64,000 bases of DNA from Aquihabitans sp. G128 (GTDB taxonomy: Bacteria; Actinomycetota; Acidimicrobiia; Acidimicrobiales; Iamiaceae), in the NCBI RefSeq assembly GCF_019048865.1, contig NZ_CP077604.1, positions 4,402,001 through 4,466,000 on the forward strand. The letters are read 5' to 3'. Below are positions 29,968-37,306 of this stretch, in pieces. Position numbers and translations under genes: made by a program. The notes under the pieces were generated by a model. The model worked only from the letters and a program-made list of their open reading frames with translations, had not been told where the DNA came from and searched no databases. The stretch's first letter is position 1. Every line of letters begins with the position of its first letter.

Positions 29968-31407
29968 CTCGGGGACGGGCAACCCCTGGTCGGCCGGCGG
30001 GAGCTCGGGCAGCTCCGGCAGCGCCTTCTGGTAGCCGCGGCCGTCGCCCAGCACGATCGTGCCGTAGGGGATCGAGTGGTTGTAGGAGAGCAGCGCCTGG
30101 CGCTGGACCGCCTCGTTGGTGAGCGCGCCCCGACCGAAGCAGAGGTAGTTCGCCGCTGCGCCGGCGGCGTCGTAGAGGTTGTGCGGGTCTTCCTTGCCGT
30201 CGCCGTTGGCGTCGACCGCCCAGCGGCTCCAGGTGCTGGGGATGAACTGCATGGGCCCGACGGCGCGGTCGTAGGCCGCCGTGCCGTCGAGGGTGCCGCC
30301 GTCGCTGTCGCCCACGAGCGCCACGCCGGGTCGACCGTCGAGCGGGATGCCGAGGATGCGCACCGAGGTGGTGCCGTCGGCCCCCACCGTCGAGCCCTGG
30401 GCGGTGCCGTGGCGGGTCTCGACCTTGCCGACGCCGGCCAGCACCCACCACGGGATGTCGCACGGGGCCACGGCCGCAGCCCGCCAGTAGGCGTGCAGGT
30501 CGACGAGGGTGAGGTCGGTGCCGTCGACCTGGGCCAGCAGGCGAGCGGTGCGCCGGTCGAGCAGGGCGTCGCGCTGGCGGTCGGTGGCCCGGTCGAAGTC
30601 GGCGTGGCGGGCCGCCGAGCGGTCGGCGGCCTTGGCCAGGAAGGCCTGCAGGTGGTCCCGGAGCTCGGTGGCGTCGGCGACGTCGCCGGCGCGGGCCTTG
30701 CGGGCCGCCCCGGCGCGGTCGACCCGGCGCTGCTGGGCCCGGCTGGCGCCGCGCGCCGTGCGCCACACCCGCTCGGCCTGGTCGACCACCGTCGACTGGT
30801 CCTCGGCCACGCTGTTGCGCACGGCGTCCCGGCGGATGCCGGTGGACATCTGGTCGAAGGTGCCGAGCCCGGTCATCTCGTCCCGCGGCTTGGACGTGAA
30901 CATGGCCACCGCCATCTCGCGCAGGATCGCCTGCTGGCCGTCGAGCTCCTTGCGGCGGCGGTCGGTGACCTTCTGGCGGGCCGCCAGCTCCAGCTCCTGG
31001 CGCTGGACCTCGGCCTCGGCGCGATCGAGCGCGGCCTGGGCCGTCACCAGCGCCGAGCCGGCCGACGCCGCCTTGGTGGCCACGGCGACCTGGGCCTGGT
31101 CGGCCTCGGCGGCCTTGCGGGCCGCCTCGCCCTGGGCCAGCTGGGCGTCGAGCAGGCGGTCATCGGCGCGCCGCACGGCGGGGGTGGTCTGCACCGAGAC
31201 CTCGTCGAGCACCGGATCGACGCCCTCGACGTCGATCAGCTTGGCGTCGGCGAGGCCGGGCGACGCCTGCCCGAGCCGCTCGGCGGGGGTGCTCCGGGCA
31301 GGCGAAGCGCCCGCGGGCGCGCCGCCGACCGCGCCCGCCACGAGGGCGGCGGCCAGCGCCAGGGCTGTGGCCGGCGCGCCCCTGCGCCGCTCGTTCCGAC
31401 CGTTCAC
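29965..31407 (-). CDS. Secreted lytic transglycosylase with coiled-coil N-domain (480 aa)
   Basis: Signal peptide (residues about 1-36, ending GAPAGA), then a long Ala/Gln/Arg-rich coiled coil (about 85-290) resembling RipA/NlpD-type spacers. The catalytic domain (about 325-450) has WWVLAGVGKVETRHG (catalytic Glu), DRAVGPMQFIPSTWSRW and ALLSYNHSIPYG, matching SLT_2/MltB-like transglycosylases that cleave peptidoglycan glycan strands. The GTG start has TAGCGT exactly six nt upstream (31414-31419). Likely acts in cell-wall turnover. Confidence 0.85.
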   Translation of the reverse strand: MNGRNERRRGAPATALALAAALVAGAVGGAPAGASPARSTPAERLGQASPGLADAKLIDVEGVDPVLDEVSVQTTPAVRRADDRLLDAQLAQGEAARKAAEADQAQVAVATKAASAGSALVTAQAALDRAEAEVQRQELELAARQKVTDRRRKELDGQQAILREMAVAMFTSKPRDEMTGLGTFDQMSTGIRRDAVRNSVAEDQSTVVDQAERVWRTARGASRAQQRRVDRAGAARKARAGDVADATELRDHLQAFLAKAADRSAARHADFDRATDRQRDALLDRRTARLLAQVDGTDLTLVDLHAYWRAAAVAPCDIPWWVLAGVGKVETRHGTAQGSTVGADGTTSVRILGIPLDGRPGVALVGDSDGGTLDGTAAYDRAVGPMQFIPSTWSRWAVDANGDGKEDPHNLYDAAGAAANYLCFGRGALTNEAVQRQALLSYNHSIPYGTIVLGDGRGYQKALPELPELPPADQGLPVPE

Positions 31408-31517
31408 GCCCGGACGCTACCGGAGGTCGGTGCCCGCCCACGGGGCGCCCACCGACGTTCACCCGGCGGTGGGCCCGCCTCGGGCCGGCAGGGTGCCGTT
31501 GGATAGGGTCTCCGCCC

Positions 31518-32525
31518 ATGTCGTCCAGCAGAACTCGGCGTTGCACCGCCGCCGCCCTCGTGGCCGTCCTGGTCCTCGCCAGCTGCGGGAGCTCCGATGC
31601 GCTCAAGGGCAAGGTCGTCAAGGACGGCCTCGGGTGCTCGCCGTCGCAGGTCGATCGCGGCAAGGCCGCACCCACGGTCACCAAGGTCGCCGAGGCGCCC
31701 AAGAAGGTCGTGAAGAAGGACCTCACCAAGGGCAAGGGCTGCCCCGCCGACTCCGTGAGCTACCTCACCCTCGACCTGGTGGGGGCCACCGCCACCGACG
31801 CCAAGGTCTTCACCGACACCTGGAAGTCCGGCCGCCCCGTCACCGCCAAGCTCGGCACCGGCCAGCTGCTGCCGGCGCTCGACACCGCCCTCGAGGGCCT
31901 CAAGGTCGGCGGCCAGCGCCAGATCACCCTGCCGGCCGACTCCGCCTACGGCAAGGACGGCAACGCTGCCCAGGGCATCGGCCCGGACCAGGCCCTCATC
32001 TTCGTCGTCGAGCTGGTCGCCGTCTCCGACACGCCGCTCTTCTGCGCCGAGGCCACGTCCATCCCCAAGGGCAAGTCGGCCGGCAAGCCCACCACCGTCG
32101 CCATGCCCGTCGAGGCCCCCACCAAGCTCATCACCGAGGACCTCAAGACCGGCACCGGTGAGGTCGTCGGCAAGAACCGGTACGCGACGGTCGAGTACCT
32201 CGGGGTCTCCTGCATCACGGGCAACCAGTTTGCGTCGTCGTGGGACGATGGCGAGCCGATCACCGCAGCCCTGGGCACGGCTCCGGCGAGCGACTCCGCC
32301 TTCTCGGTGATCCCAGGGTGGTCCGAGGGCCTCGCCACGGCCCGAGTTGGTTCGGTCCGTCAGCTGGAGATTCCCTTCTCCTTGGCGTATGGCACCGCGG
32401 GCAAGCCCCCGACCATTGCTGCAAGCGAGCCGCTCGTCTTCATCATCCAGGTCCTGAAGGTGTCGGACAAGCCGCCTGCGACTTCGACGACCACGTCGGC
32501 GCCCACGACCACGACGGGCGGTTAG
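31518..32525 (+). CDS. Lipoprotein with tandem FKBP-type peptidyl-prolyl isomerase domains (335 aa)
   Basis: Lipobox LVLASC (Cys about 23). Two FKBP-like domains follow: residues about 65-170 with LDTALEGLKVGGQRQITLPADSAYG, and 200-318 with IPGWSEGLATARVGSVRQLEIPFSLAYG. The first VxFDG-type active-site strand is poorly conserved in both, so activity may be weak. It ends in a Thr-rich tail. It probably assists folding of exported proteins. TAGGGT (31504-31509) lies 8 nt before the ATG. The second domain uses slightly lower-GC codons than the first. Confidence 0.8.
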   Translation: MSSSRTRRCTAAALVAVLVLASCGSSDALKGKVVKDGLGCSPSQVDRGKAAPTVTKVAEAPKKVVKKDLTKGKGCPADSVSYLTLDLVGATATDAKVFTDTWKSGRPVTAKLGTGQLLPALDTALEGLKVGGQRQITLPADSAYGKDGNAAQGIGPDQALIFVVELVAVSDTPLFCAEATSIPKGKSAGKPTTVAMPVEAPTKLITEDLKTGTGEVVGKNRYATVEYLGVSCITGNQFASSWDDGEPITAALGTAPASDSAFSVIPGWSEGLATARVGSVRQLEIPFSLAYGTAGKPPTIAASEPLVFIIQVLKVSDKPPATSTTTSAPTTTTGG

Positions 32526-32653
32526 CCGCTGGGCACCCCGCCCGACGATGCTGGAAGCGGCCCGACCCGCCATGTGCTCACCTGTCTTTCGCCACCTTTC
32601 GGGCGGAGGTGCGGCGTCCCGCCGGGACGTCACGACCAACGAAAGGCATGAGC

Positions 32654-33154
32654 ATGGATTCCTCCCCCCGACGGCCCGGACACTCTCGGCGTCGACGAGT
32701 GCTGACACTCGTTGCGCTTCTTGGCGGCGCCTTCCTGCTGGCTGGTTGCTACTCGACCGTCCCCATCCCAGGGAAGGTGGTCGACTGGAGTCCAGCGCGG
32801 CCGCGCCACCCGATTCCGTTCAGCGAGTGCCCTTCGCCTGTCAGCAACTGCTGCGCCCACCTGAAGCTCGGCAACGGCGTCATCGCACAGTTCCCGCGCG
32901 AGCGGACCTCGACGTCGAACACCTATCACTCCTCGACGTCGCCGTCGGCCACCGGGGCGTACCCCTTCACGGTGAAGACGTACTACGAGAACTGGTACGA
33001 CTCGGCCTACCGGCAGCGCGGCTGTCGCAACGCCGTGGACGTCTGGTGGTACACGCTGGATGGACGGATCAACCGAAAGGTCGTCGTCACCACCAACGCC
33101 GAGACCGGCGGGGTGAACGTGCGGCGGGACGGGTTCACCTCCGGCTGGCGGTAG
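32654..33154 (+). CDS. Small lipoprotein, function unknown (166 aa)
   Basis: A basic N-terminus (RRPGHSRRRRVL), hydrophobic stretch and lipobox FLLAGC, then a 130-residue domain with four cysteines (SECPSPVSNCCAH and QRGCRNAV), many Tyr/Thr/Ser, and the ending RRDGFTSGWR. No family recognised. ATG 32654 is favoured over ATG 32648 because GAAAGG is then at 7-nt spacing. Codon use is less GC-biased than in neighbours. Confidence 0.6.
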   Translation: MDSSPRRPGHSRRRRVLTLVALLGGAFLLAGCYSTVPIPGKVVDWSPARPRHPIPFSECPSPVSNCCAHLKLGNGVIAQFPRERTSTSNTYHSSTSPSATGAYPFTVKTYYENWYDSAYRQRGCRNAVDVWWYTLDGRINRKVVVTTNAETGGVNVRRDGFTSGWR

Positions 33155-33327
33155 GGGTCGTCGGGTGCGGCCGGTACGACGCAGTCGGCTTGGTCGCACC
33201 CCGACGGCCAGCCCGGGCCGGCCGCCCGGTCCTTGTGACCGATGACCGGGTGGGCGGCGTTGAGTTGGTGCCGATGGGGAACCCAGACTCGCTGGCCACG
33301 TCGCCGCCCTGAACCCCGGAGCCCCCG

Positions 33328-35586
33328 TTGTCGAACTTCCTGTACCGGCTGGGGCGGCGCGCCGTCCGGCGCCGTCGCCTCGTGCTCGGGCTGTGGATCC
33401 TGGTCCTCGTCCTGATCGGCGTGGTGGGCAGCAGCCTCGGCGGCAAGGCGGTGGACGACTTCAACGTGCCCGGCACCGAGAGCCAGGCCGGCCGGGACCT
33501 GCTGGCCTCGGGCCTCAAGTCCGAGGGCGGGGCCAAGGCCCAGGTGGTGTTCCGCACGCCGAAGGGCACCACGCTGGCCGACCCCGCGGTGGCCAAGGAC
33601 ATCCAGTCGTACCTCACCTCCATCGAGGACCAGCCCCGGGTGACCGAGGTCGGTGCCGTGACGCCCTCGGCGATGGTGCCGCACGACAGCCCGGCCGACC
33701 CCCGCATCGGCTTCGCGTTCGTGGCCTACGACGGCAACGGCGGCGACCTCGGCGTGAAGCCCGGCGAGCGGCTCGAGGCGTCGGCCGCCGACCTGCGGGC
33801 GCAGGGCTACCAGGTCGAGTTCGGCGGCGAGATCCAGATCGGCAAGCAGGAGCTGGGCAGCAGCAGCGAGGCCATCGGCCTCGGCGTGGCCGTCATCGTG
33901 CTGCTCGTGGCGTTCGGCTCGGTGGTGGCCATGGGCCTGCCGCTGGCCACCGCCCTCATCGGCCTGGGCACCGGCCTGGGCCTCATCACCGTGGCCACCA
34001 AGTTCCTCAACGTGCCCACCATCGCCCCCACCCTCGCCACCATGATCGGCCTCGGCGTGGGCATCGACTACGCCCTGTTCATCGTCACCCGCCACCGCGA
34101 GCACCTGCACCGCGGCATGACGGTGGAGGAGTCGGCCGGGCGGGCCATCGCCACCGCCGGCCAGGCCGTGGTGTTCGCCGGCATCACCGTCGTGATCGCC
34201 ATCTGCGGCCTGCAGTTCGTGGGCATCCACTCGGTGGCGATGATGGGCTACGCCATCGCCCTCACCGTGCTGGTCTCGGTGGTGGCCGCCATCACCCTGC
34301 TCCCGGCCCTGCTCGGCTTCGCCGGCCACAACATCGACAAGTTCAAGCTCCCCGGCGTCAGCGCCGCGTCCGCAGGCGGCGAGCACACCCTCGCCTCCCG
34401 CTGGTCCCACCACGTGTCGCGCCACCCGTGGCGCTACCTGCTCGGCAGCGGGCTGATCCTCGCCATCCTCATCGTGCCGTTCTTCTCCATCCGCCTCGGC
34501 CAGACCGACGCCGGCAACGACGCCCCAGGCTCCACCACCCGCAAGGCCTACGACCTCATGGCGCAGGGCTTCGGCCCGGGATTCAACGGCCCGCTGGCCA
34601 TCGCCGTGGAGAAGGGCGACACCAACTTCGCCAAGGCCCTCGACGGGCTCTCCAAGGAGATCGCCAAGGACCCCGAGGTCGCCTTCGTCTCGCCGCAGCC
34701 GGTCATCGGCGCCGACGGCACCACCGGCCTGCTCACCGTCTTCCCGAAGAGCTCGCCCCAGGATGCCGAGACCCAGCAGCTCGTCCACCGCCTGCGCGAC
34801 GACGTCCTGCCCCAGGCCCGCCAGGACACCGGCGTGAAGCGCACGCTGGTCACCGGCCAGACCGCCTTCTTCATCGACATCTCCGACAAGATCACCAGCC
34901 GCCTGCCGCTGTTCATCGGCGCCGTGCTGGTGATGTCGTTCGTGCTGCTGATGATGGTGTTCCGCTCGGTCCTGGTGCCGCTGAAGGCGGCGCTCATGAA
35001 CCTGCTCGGCATCGGCGCCGCCTACGGCGTGCTGGTGGCGGTGTTCCAGAAGGGCTGGGGCGGCCAGCTGTTCGGCGTCACCGAGTCGCTGCCCATCATC
35101 AGCTTCCTGCCGATGTTCATGTTCGCCATCCTCTTCGGCCTGTCGATGGACTACGAGGTGTTCCTCATGTCCCGGGTGCGCGAGGAGTACCTGCACACCG
35201 GCGACAACACGCGCAGCGTCAGCACCGGCATCAGCCACACCGCCCGGGTGATCACCGCGGCGGCGATCATCATGGTGAGCGTGTTCGGCTCCTTCGCCTT
35301 CGGCGAGGACCCCACGGTGAAGATGTTCGGCATCGGCCTGGCCACCGCGATCTTCCTCGACGCCACCCTCATCCGCATGGTGCTGGTGCCGTCGACCATG
35401 CGCCTGCTGGGCGACCGGAACTGGTGGCTCCCGGGCTGGCTCGACCGCCTGCTGCCCAACCTCGACCTCGAGGGCGAGGGCGCCCTGCCGGCCCCCGAGT
35501 ACGAGCCCGGCCAGGGCCCCGCCGGCGGCGTCAGCACCGACGATGACCTGGACGACCTCGACGATCCCGAGCTCGTCCCCGTCTGA
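33328..35586 (+). CDS. MMPL-family RND transporter (752 aa)
   Basis: Twelve-TM exporter of the MMPL group, which in mycobacteria moves lipids. Two MMPL halves are visible: the first has GVGIDYALFIVTRHREHL and the second GLSMDYEVFLMSRVREEY, the proton-relay Asp-Tyr pairs. A large extracytoplasmic loop follows TM1 (VVGSSLGGKAVDDFNVPGTESQ) and another follows TM7. TTG 33328 is the best start, with GGAG 7 nt upstream and MSNFLYRLGRRAVRRRR typical of the family. Cargo unknown; lipid export is plausible given the WS/DGAT and acyl-CoA genes in this window. Confidence 0.9.
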   Translation: MSNFLYRLGRRAVRRRRLVLGLWILVLVLIGVVGSSLGGKAVDDFNVPGTESQAGRDLLASGLKSEGGAKAQVVFRTPKGTTLADPAVAKDIQSYLTSIEDQPRVTEVGAVTPSAMVPHDSPADPRIGFAFVAYDGNGGDLGVKPGERLEASAADLRAQGYQVEFGGEIQIGKQELGSSSEAIGLGVAVIVLLVAFGSVVAMGLPLATALIGLGTGLGLITVATKFLNVPTIAPTLATMIGLGVGIDYALFIVTRHREHLHRGMTVEESAGRAIATAGQAVVFAGITVVIAICGLQFVGIHSVAMMGYAIALTVLVSVVAAITLLPALLGFAGHNIDKFKLPGVSAASAGGEHTLASRWSHHVSRHPWRYLLGSGLILAILIVPFFSIRLGQTDAGNDAPGSTTRKAYDLMAQGFGPGFNGPLAIAVEKGDTNFAKALDGLSKEIAKDPEVAFVSPQPVIGADGTTGLLTVFPKSSPQDAETQQLVHRLRDDVLPQARQDTGVKRTLVTGQTAFFIDISDKITSRLPLFIGAVLVMSFVLLMMVFRSVLVPLKAALMNLLGIGAAYGVLVAVFQKGWGGQLFGVTESLPIISFLPMFMFAILFGLSMDYEVFLMSRVREEYLHTGDNTRSVSTGISHTARVITAAAIIMVSVFGSFAFGEDPTVKMFGIGLATAIFLDATLIRMVLVPSTMRLLGDRNWWLPGWLDRLLPNLDLEGEGALPAPEYEPGQGPAGGVSTDDDLDDLDDPELVPV

Positions 35587-35666
35587 TCCGGAGGCGCCGC
35601 GAGGCGTGACGGTCGGCACGCGGCGTCGGAACCGGGTGGGGGACCGTCGGTAGGGTGGCCCGCGTC

Positions 35667-36677
35667 ATGTCCACATCAGCGGCGTTCCTGTTCGACGAGG
35701 TCACCCCCGGTCGCCGGGCGGAGGCGTGCAGCGAGCAGCCGGGCAACGCGTGTCGGTTCGTGATCGAGAAGACCGACAGCGTCGGGCTGGCCAAGGCCGC
35801 CGACTGGCTCACCGGTGCGCCGCTGAAGATCCTGCTGGTGTTGGCCGGAGCCTGGGTGCTCAACCGCCTGGTGCGCCGAGCGGTCCGGCGCTTCGCCGCC
35901 CGCATCGAAGGCTCGTCGGAGTCGGGTCGCATCAAGCGCTGGCGGGACAAGACGCCCTCGGTCTTCCTGCAGACCGGCGAGGTGAACCTGCGCTCGGCGG
36001 CGCGAGCCCAGACCCTGGCCGCCGTGCTGCGCAGCATCTGCTCCGGCGTGATCTGGGGCTTCGCCACCATCTACGTGCTCGGCGCCCTCGGCCTCGACCT
36101 CGGCCCGCTGCTCGCCGGCGCCGGGGTGGCCGGCGTGGCCCTCGGCTTCGGCGCCCAGAGCCTGGTGAAGGACTTCCTGAGCGGCATCTTCATGCTCATC
36201 GAGGACCAGTACGGCGTGGGTGACGTCGTCGACATCGGCGAGGCCTCCGGCACCGTCGAGCTGGTCACGCTGCGCGTCACCCGCCTGCGCGACCAGAACG
36301 GCACGGTGTGGCACGTCCCCAACGGCCAGATCCTGCGGGTGGGCAACAAGTCCCAGCAGTGGGCGCGGGCCGTGCTCGACATCGCGGTGGCGCCGACCGC
36401 CGACCTCGAGCGCGCCGCCCTGGTGATCGGCCAGGCCGCCGAAGCCACCTGGGAGCGCGACGACGCCAAGGCCGACGTGCTCGACCAGCCGGAGGTGCTC
36501 GGCCTCGAGTACCTCGGCCCCGACGCCGCCACCATCCGCGTGCAGGGCAAGACCCGGCCCGGTGCCCAGTGGCGGGTGAGCCGCCTGCTGCGCGTGCAGA
36601 TCGCCGAGGCCCTGGCCGCGGCCGACATCGAGCTGCCCCCGTCGAACTTCATCCGCCAGGGCACCGGCGGCCGCTGA
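35667..36677 (+). CDS. Mechanosensitive ion channel, MscS family (336 aa)
   Basis: Small-conductance mechanosensitive channel that releases solutes at hypo-osmotic shock. Hydrophobic segments lie near residues 44-64, 110-128 and 132-152. The pore/gate region reads LLAGAGVAGVALGFGAQSLVKDFLSG, a standard MscS TM3 pattern, followed by the beta domain with GDVVDIGEASGTVELVTLRVTRLRD and PNGQI. ATG 35667 and GTG 35655 are both possible starts; TAGGGT ends ten nt before the ATG. Confidence 0.9.
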   Translation: MSTSAAFLFDEVTPGRRAEACSEQPGNACRFVIEKTDSVGLAKAADWLTGAPLKILLVLAGAWVLNRLVRRAVRRFAARIEGSSESGRIKRWRDKTPSVFLQTGEVNLRSAARAQTLAAVLRSICSGVIWGFATIYVLGALGLDLGPLLAGAGVAGVALGFGAQSLVKDFLSGIFMLIEDQYGVGDVVDIGEASGTVELVTLRVTRLRDQNGTVWHVPNGQILRVGNKSQQWARAVLDIAVAPTADLERAALVIGQAAEATWERDDAKADVLDQPEVLGLEYLGPDAATIRVQGKTRPGAQWRVSRLLRVQIAEALAAADIELPPSNFIRQGTGGR

Positions 36678-36729
36678 GCCGCCGGCGTCAGGTGGCGCCG
36701 GGTGGCCCGGGTGGGCGAAGCTGACCGCC

Positions 36730-37020
36730 ATGGCTGCCGGTCACGATGCGAACGTCCACGACGACCACGGGCACGACGCGCCGATGCAGGACCACCCGGA
36801 CCACCACAACGCCGACCACGGCGGCCACGCCGCGGCCCTGGACCCGGCCGGCCACGATGCCCCGGACGCCCACGGCCACGGCCACGGCCACGGGGACCAC
36901 GACGAGCACGCCGATGCCAGCGACCTCTGGGTCCTGCCGCCGCTCGTGATCGGCCTGGTCATCGGCCTGATCCTCGTGGTCGTCATCGGCCTCGGCTCGG
37001 GCGTCGCCAGCTTCACCTGA
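36730..37020 (+). CDS. His-rich single-pass membrane protein (96 aa)
   Basis: The first 63 residues contain 16 His and many Asp, with a terminal HGHGHGHGDHDEH cluster, followed by one hydrophobic segment (LWVLPPLVIGLVIGLILVVVIGLGSG). The composition suggests binding of Zn, Ni, Co or Cu near the membrane; this is inference. No known family recognised. The ORF begins 52 bp after the MscS stop and GAAGCT lies seven nt before its ATG. Confidence 0.6.
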   Translation: MAAGHDANVHDDHGHDAPMQDHPDHHNADHGGHAAALDPAGHDAPDAHGHGHGHGDHDEHADASDLWVLPPLVIGLVIGLILVVVIGLGSGVASFT

Positions 37021-37023
37021 GGG

Positions 37024-37296
37024 TCAGCCGTCGGGCGGCTCGGGGTCCTCGGCGGCGCCCTCCCAGGGGCAGTGCCGGCAGCCGTTGCTGCAGCAGAACC
37101 CCCGCTCGTCGAGGTAGGTCGCGGTCAGCACCGTGTAACCGGTGGCCGGGTCGACGTAGGTGGAGAGCCCGGCCGCCATCGCCCGCTCGTGGCGGGCGAG
37201 GATGGCCGCTCGCTGGGGGTGGCCCGGAGCCAGGCGGCTCGGGTGCGGGGTGGTGCGCCAGCCGGCCCGGCGCGGCCCGCTGGGGCCGTCCCTCAC
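37024..37296 (-). CDS. DUF5522-like protein (90 aa)
   Basis: Short protein ending in a cysteine cluster GFCCSNGCRHCPW, the hallmark of DUF5522, which may bind a metal. ILARHERAMAAGLSTYVDPATGYTVLTATYL precedes it, also as in that family. Function unknown. GTG start is 10 bp after the valS stop, so the gene is probably the second cistron of the valS transcript. Its stop is only 3 bp from that of the convergent His-rich protein gene. Confidence 0.75.
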   Translation of the reverse strand: MRDGPSGPRRAGWRTTPHPSRLAPGHPQRAAILARHERAMAAGLSTYVDPATGYTVLTATYLDERGFCCSNGCRHCPWEGAAEDPEPPDG

Positions 37297-37306
37297 CGGC
37301 GGTCGC

